From NCBI GenBank assembly GCA_023435565.1, contig JAEYRN010000020.1:1-17554 (forward strand): a stretch of DNA of 17,554 bases. The letters are read 5' to 3'. Below are positions 14,316-17,554 of this stretch, piece by piece; the stretch's first letter is position 1, and each line of letters begins with the position of its first letter. The stretch comes from Bacillota bacterium (GTDB taxonomy: Bacteria > Bacillota > UBA4882 > UBA8346). The position numbers were made by a program, and so were the translations under genes. The notes beneath the pieces were generated by a model. The model saw only the letters and a program-made list of their open reading frames with translations. It was not told the origin of the DNA and searched no databases.

Positions 14316-14345
14316 TTGGTGGAATTGTTACTAATATGTTAAAAT
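14316..14345 (+). promoter_or_regulatory. Possible promoter of the acyltransferase gene
   Basis: TTGGTG (14316-14321), 18-bp spacer, TAAAAT (14340-14345) with TGT directly before it. It would give a leader of about 170 nt before the start at 14522. The leader contains a 12-codon frame (ATG at about 14429) too close to its GGGGG to be trusted. Confidence 0.35.
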
Positions 14346-14521
14346 ATTTGTAGCGAAAACCGTTGTCAATTGTAAGATTAAAGCAATTATTTCATAATTA
14401 GGAACAATTATATATTGTTTATGGGGGTATGAAAAGTTCTACTATCAATCCGCTTAAACCATACTGAAATTAGGGATTTGGGGTTTGAATGCAACTTATA
14501 TTGATTACAAGGAGATATGCA

Positions 14522-15724
14522 ATGAAATTTTGCAGCAAGGAGCAATCAGTCTTTCCCCAAAATGCAACAGACAATAATCGCCTTATTTATCTTGATAATA
14601 TTAGAGTACTACTCACAATACTAGTCGTTGCCACTCACTTGGCAATTACATACGGACCTTCCGGGCCATGGGTATATTACGAACGAACTTCAGATTCTAT
14701 TACCAATTTTATTTTGACAATGTTTTTTTCAATAAATTTAGCTTTTTTAATGGGTTGTTTTTTAATATTCTCCGGTTACTTTGTGCCTGAAGCTTTTGAA
14801 AGAAAAGGCGCATTAAAGTTTTTATCAAGCCGCTGTTTCCGTTTGGGAATACCCGGTTTATTGTACTTTTTTATTTTACACCCTACTGTTGTTTATATTG
14901 AAGAGTTTTTCATCGACAAGAGTATTAATGTTTCTTATTGGACTTTTTTAACGGATAGTCTTCTTCATTTTGATAATTTTGGGGTTGGACCATTATGGTT
15001 TGTATTTGCATTATTAATATTCTCATTTGTTTATGTATTAGGGCGACTAGTTATAAAACCTCTTCAAACTAAGGAAAAATCCCTTAGTAATAGGACGGTT
15101 TTTATTTTTACGGTAGTTATTACACTCGTTCTTATTGCCGTACGGGTAACGATTCCTAAAAACATGGCATTTTCCATCAAGTTCAGCTATTTTCTTAAAT
15201 ACATTGGTTTTTTTGTTTTAGGAGTCATAAACTACCGTCGTAAGTGGTTTCAAAACTTGACCGGTCCAGTGGTGAAGATATGGTCCAAAATTACTTTAGT
15301 TACTCTATTAATATGGCCGGTCATGTTTGTTTTCGGCGGTGGATTAAATATTGGAATAGATGAATTTACAAAAGGCGCCAAGATGGGTAATCTCACTCCA
15401 TTTTTGGGGGGGATGAATTGGCAAACAATCTCCTACGCCATCTGGGAGACCTTTTTTTCCATGGGAGCTTGTATCAGTTTATTTAACCTATTTCAGCAGC
15501 GATTCAATTATCAAGGAAAACTATTGAAAAATATGTCTTTAAGCGCTTATACCGTTTACTTGATTCATACCCCGATCATAGCGCTATTAGCATATGGTTT
15601 GCGGGATATTCAGATTTATCCGTTGTTAAAATTTATTTTGGTATCGATAATAGGGGTTTCGATTTGTTTTTTAGTAAGTCACCATATGATTTTGAAACTA
15701 CCAGGAGCAAAAAAGATTCTTTAG
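14522..15724 (+). CDS. Acyltransferase 3 family membrane protein
   Basis: 400 residues with about ten transmembrane segments, the usual build of acyltransferase-3 (OafA/OpgC/NodX-like) proteins, which transfer acyl groups across the membrane onto sugars of surface polysaccharides or other envelope molecules. It opens YLDNIRVLLTILVVATHLAI, the family's first helix with the conserved histidine, and has SSRCFRLGIPGLLYFF, with the family's Arg-rich turn, in the following part. YTVYLIHTPIIALLAYGL is the typical late helix. The start is ATG at 14522, seven bases after AAGGAG (14509-14514); an in-frame ATG at 14489 overlaps that site and is rejected. The acceptor cannot be told: no glycan cluster is adjacent. 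Confidence 0.9.
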   Translation: MKFCSKEQSVFPQNATDNNRLIYLDNIRVLLTILVVATHLAITYGPSGPWVYYERTSDSITNFILTMFFSINLAFLMGCFLIFSGYFVPEAFERKGALKFLSSRCFRLGIPGLLYFFILHPTVVYIEEFFIDKSINVSYWTFLTDSLLHFDNFGVGPLWFVFALLIFSFVYVLGRLVIKPLQTKEKSLSNRTVFIFTVVITLVLIAVRVTIPKNMAFSIKFSYFLKYIGFFVLGVINYRRKWFQNLTGPVVKIWSKITLVTLLIWPVMFVFGGGLNIGIDEFTKGAKMGNLTPFLGGMNWQTISYAIWETFFSMGACISLFNLFQQRFNYQGKLLKNMSLSAYTVYLIHTPIIALLAYGLRDIQIYPLLKFILVSIIGVSICFLVSHHMILKLPGAKKIL

Positions 15725-15800
15725 ATATGCCCGTCAAAATAGGATAAATTCTATTGATAGATTATAGTATCAAACTTGACCTATCAACTTATATAGTTCC

Positions 15801-15827
15801 TTGACTTTCGTTTTTAGTTAATATAAT
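15801..15827 (+). promoter_or_regulatory. Promoter of the CNNM-type gene leader
   Basis: TTGACT (15801-15806) and a perfect TATAAT (15822-15827), 15-bp spacer. Transcription would start near 15834, giving a leader of about 180 nt, unusually long for this window. Confidence 0.55.
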
Positions 15828-15868
15828 TCTAAAAGTTTGTATTCTTCTTTACCGGATGTGAGAAAGTA

Positions 15869-15964
15869 ATGAATGAACTCCCTAGTAATAATAAAAACCA
15901 GTCTAAACACTTTTTAAAAAGTGTTATTTTGGTATTGATTACTAGGATATCATTGGAGACTTAA
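15869..15964 (+). CDS. Possible 31-residue leader peptide
   Basis: A short open frame (ATG at 15869, TAA at 15962-15964) lies wholly inside the leader of the CNNM-type gene. It starts with polar residues (MNELPSNNKNQSKH) and continues with the hydrophobic FLKSVILVLITRISLET. The site GAGAAAG three bases before ATG is a weak ribosome binding site. Its codons overlap the long hairpin at 15881-15946 and its stop lies within the 5' arm of the terminator at 15958-16000, the geometry of translation-coupled attenuation. It may equally be chance. Confidence 0.35.
   Translation: MNELPSNNKNQSKHFLKSVILVLITRISLET
15881..15946 (+). promoter_or_regulatory. Long leader hairpin
   Basis: CCTAGTAAT (15881-15889) pairs with ATTACTAGG (15938-15946), ACCA with TGGT inside it, and at the tip is the 20-bp palindrome AACACTTTTTAAAAAGTGTT (15906-15925). 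The complete unit is a 66-nt structure ahead of a terminator. It does not resemble a known Mg (M-box), Mn (yybP-ykoY) or c-di-AMP riboswitch as far as can be judged by eye. Confidence 0.55.
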
Positions 15965-16000
15965 CGGTCACCATTATTGTAAGGTCTTTTTTATTTTTTT
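15958..16000 (+). terminator. Leader terminator in front of the CNNM-type gene
   Basis: GACTTAAC (15958-15965) with GTAAGGTC (15979-15986) forms a stem with one wobble and one mismatch, followed by a T-rich tract (15987-16000). The Shine-Dalgarno AGGAGGG begins at 16001, directly after the T-run, as in folC. This placement suggests attenuation. Confidence 0.5.
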
Positions 16001-16015
16001 AGGAGGGAAGTTTGA

Positions 16016-17329
16016 ATGGACCCGGACACTAGTGTTTTGTTGCAAATGCTGGTTTTACTAGTTTTAATCTGTATCAACGCCTTTTTTGCCGCTTCGGAAA
16101 TTGCCATTATTTCAGTAAATTCCGCTAAGATTCGAAAGCAAGCCGAAGAAGGTGATGGTAAGGCCAAACTCTTACAAAACCTGATCAATGAACCAAGCAA
16201 ATTTTTGGCAACGATTCAAGTAGGGGTTACTTTAGCCGGATTGTTAGCCAGCGCGGTGGCGGCGGAAAGTTTCTCGGACAAGCTGACCTTATGGATTAAA
16301 ACGTTTGGTTGGATGTTGGAACCAACGGTTATTAAAGTTACGGCTGTAGTAGTTATCACACTCATTTTAGCATACTTTCAACTGATCTTGGGAGAATTGG
16401 TTCCTAAGAGGTTGGCAATGCAAAAACCGGAAGGAATCTCCCGGTTTGCCGCAAAACCGATTAACATTCTTTCCAAAGTGGCCGGTCCGTTTGTGAAATT
16501 CTTAAGTATCTCCACTAACTTTGTCATTAAGTTATTTGGCGGAAATCCCGCTTTACATGAAGAAAAAATCTCCGAAGAGGAGATTCGCTTGATGGTTGAG
16601 GTCGGCCAGGAAAAAGGGGTTATTCAGAGTACCGAAAAAGAAATGATTAATAACATATTTGAGTTCGATAACACCACGGTTTCGGAAGTAATGACCCACA
16701 GGACTGACGTAATTGCGTTACCATTGGATGCCGGTTTGGATGAGGTAACTAAAATATTGGTCGATGAAAAGTTTTCGCGGATACCGGTATATGATGGGAC
16801 TATCGATCATATCGTTGGCATTCTCCATGTTCAGGATATGATCCCGGTGTTGAAGGCAAATGGAAAATCCAGTTTTTCACTTAAGAAAATCATCCGCAAC
16901 GCTTATATTGTCCCTTCATCTAAAAAAACCGACGATCTCTTTAAGGAATTACAGAAAAACAAGACCCACATGGCGGTGGTAATCGATGAGTACGGAGGGA
17001 CCGCTGGAATCGTAACTATTGAGGATTTAATCGAAGAGATAGTCGGCAATATCTTCGATGAACACGATGAAGAAATCAAAGAAGTCGAGCGGATCGACAA
17101 TCGTACTTTTATAGTTGAAGGTCTTACCGGACTTGATATTGTGAGTGAAATGCTAGATATAGAACTTCCGGAGGGTGACTATGACACCTTGGGTGGTTAT
17201 GTCGTTGCTCAACTAGGCTGGATTCCCGGAGAAAACGAAAAACCAACCGTGGAATACAACAATATCGTCTTTCAAGTGGAAGCGGTGGAGGAACGGAGAA
17301 TTGCAAAGGTAAAAATTATTAAACCCTAA
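16016..17329 (+). CDS. CNNM/CorC-type transporter with CBS pair (HlyC/CorC family)
   Basis: 437 residues. A CNNM (DUF21) membrane domain spans about 1-190: it opens with NAFFAASEIAIISVN, contains the small-residue segment VGVTLAGLLASAVAAESF and then YFQLILGELVPKR. A CBS-domain pair follows (about 215-340), with SEVMTHRTDVIALPLD and the second-CBS motif MAVVIDEYGGTAGIVTIEDL, and then a CorC_HlyC domain (about 350-435). Members such as MpfA/YhdP are Mg2+ exporters or Mg2+/Co2+ homeostasis proteins of the cytoplasmic membrane, with the CBS pair sensing Mg-ATP. The old 'hemolysin' name is not supported as a function. ATG at 16016 has AGGAGGG nine bases upstream. The long leader suggests transcription attenuation. 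Confidence 0.92.
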   Translation: MDPDTSVLLQMLVLLVLICINAFFAASEIAIISVNSAKIRKQAEEGDGKAKLLQNLINEPSKFLATIQVGVTLAGLLASAVAAESFSDKLTLWIKTFGWMLEPTVIKVTAVVVITLILAYFQLILGELVPKRLAMQKPEGISRFAAKPINILSKVAGPFVKFLSISTNFVIKLFGGNPALHEEKISEEEIRLMVEVGQEKGVIQSTEKEMINNIFEFDNTTVSEVMTHRTDVIALPLDAGLDEVTKILVDEKFSRIPVYDGTIDHIVGILHVQDMIPVLKANGKSSFSLKKIIRNAYIVPSSKKTDDLFKELQKNKTHMAVVIDEYGGTAGIVTIEDLIEEIVGNIFDEHDEEIKEVERIDNRTFIVEGLTGLDIVSEMLDIELPEGDYDTLGGYVVAQLGWIPGENEKPTVEYNNIVFQVEAVEERRIAKVKIIKP

Positions 17330-17554
17330 GAATCAGGATATTTGTTCAATCATCCAGATTGTGATTGTCGTAATTCCGAGCAGCATTACTAAGGGATCTC
17401 CGATACAACATGCCTGTATCTATCGGAATCTATTTAGGGGTTCCTGAAAAACTCACAAGCCCTTATAAATACAGGTAAAACGCCATGAAATCGGCAGGAC
17501 AAATGCAAGGAAAACGCGAATAAATCAATAAAATCCTTGCATTTGGAGATGGAA
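17330..17554. other. Right-edge non-coding region with strong inverted repeat
   Basis: No gene is seen. CAAATGCAAGGA (17500-17511) and TCCTTGCATTTG (17534-17545) form a perfect 12-bp inverted repeat with a 22-base loop. CCTGTAT (17413-17419) and ATACAGG (17469-17475) are a second, wider pair. Such arrays can precede an IS transposase beyond the window end, but no terminal repeat or transposase can be confirmed here. A short frame from ATG 17485 runs only 12 codons. Confidence 0.4.

Noticed and set aside
14489..14521. Upstream ATG for the acyltransferase
   Set aside because: Its codons contain the AAGGAG site that serves the ATG at 14522, and it has no ribosome binding site of its own.

Overview
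The window looks like chromosome of an anaerobic, AT-rich Bacillota-type bacterium. Shine-Dalgarno sites are strong (AGGAGG-like), TTG starts occur, intrinsic terminators are frequent, and the gene set (strict-anaerobe-type hybrid cluster protein, a polyferredoxin with CxxxCP motifs, a stand-alone Nfu domain, FolC, TrmL) fits. Two secreted proteins look like outer-membrane beta-barrels (3623-4222 and the C-terminal part of 7629-10223). This suggests, without proving, a diderm Bacillota lineage. No rRNA, tRNA or CRISPR was seen.

Layout. 1-1440 is an accessory, partly decayed region. It opens with the 3' end of a group II intron (domains V and VI), then a GC-rich stretch without genes, then two paralogous small coiled-coil genes on the minus strand. 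Each is followed by the same kind of hairpin, and the wreck of an XRE-type regulator lies between them. 1441-2400 holds a membrane polyferredoxin gene under two palindromes, one resembling CsoR/CstR operators. 2465-3421 is an AraC-type regulator with a GyrI-like effector domain. 3623-4557 pairs a small barrel-like exported protein with a small helical protein. 4711-7108 holds nfu, trmL (minus strand) and folC. 7629-10223 is a large exported protein combining a gluzincin-like protease, a beta-propeller and a C-terminal barrel. Then follow hcp, a GH9 glycosidase without signal peptide, an acyltransferase-3 membrane protein, and a CNNM/CorC-type CBS transporter.

Between these genes are two copies of a 111-bp MITE-like element (3427-3537 and 7130-7240), two other palindromic repeats (5620-5706 and 12099-12161), and a strong inverted repeat at the right edge.

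Most genes appear to be single transcription units with their own promoters and terminators. The strongest regulatory signals are two leaders in which an intrinsic terminator abuts the Shine-Dalgarno sequence (folC and the CNNM gene). The CNNM leader also carries a possible 31-codon leader peptide overlapping a long hairpin. The most unusual protein is the protease-propeller-barrel fusion. Redox and nitrosative or sulfur stress (polyferredoxin, hcp), Fe-S maturation (nfu), envelope functions (barrels, acyltransferase, CNNM) and oligosaccharide breakdown (GH9) are represented, but no single multi-gene pathway links them.
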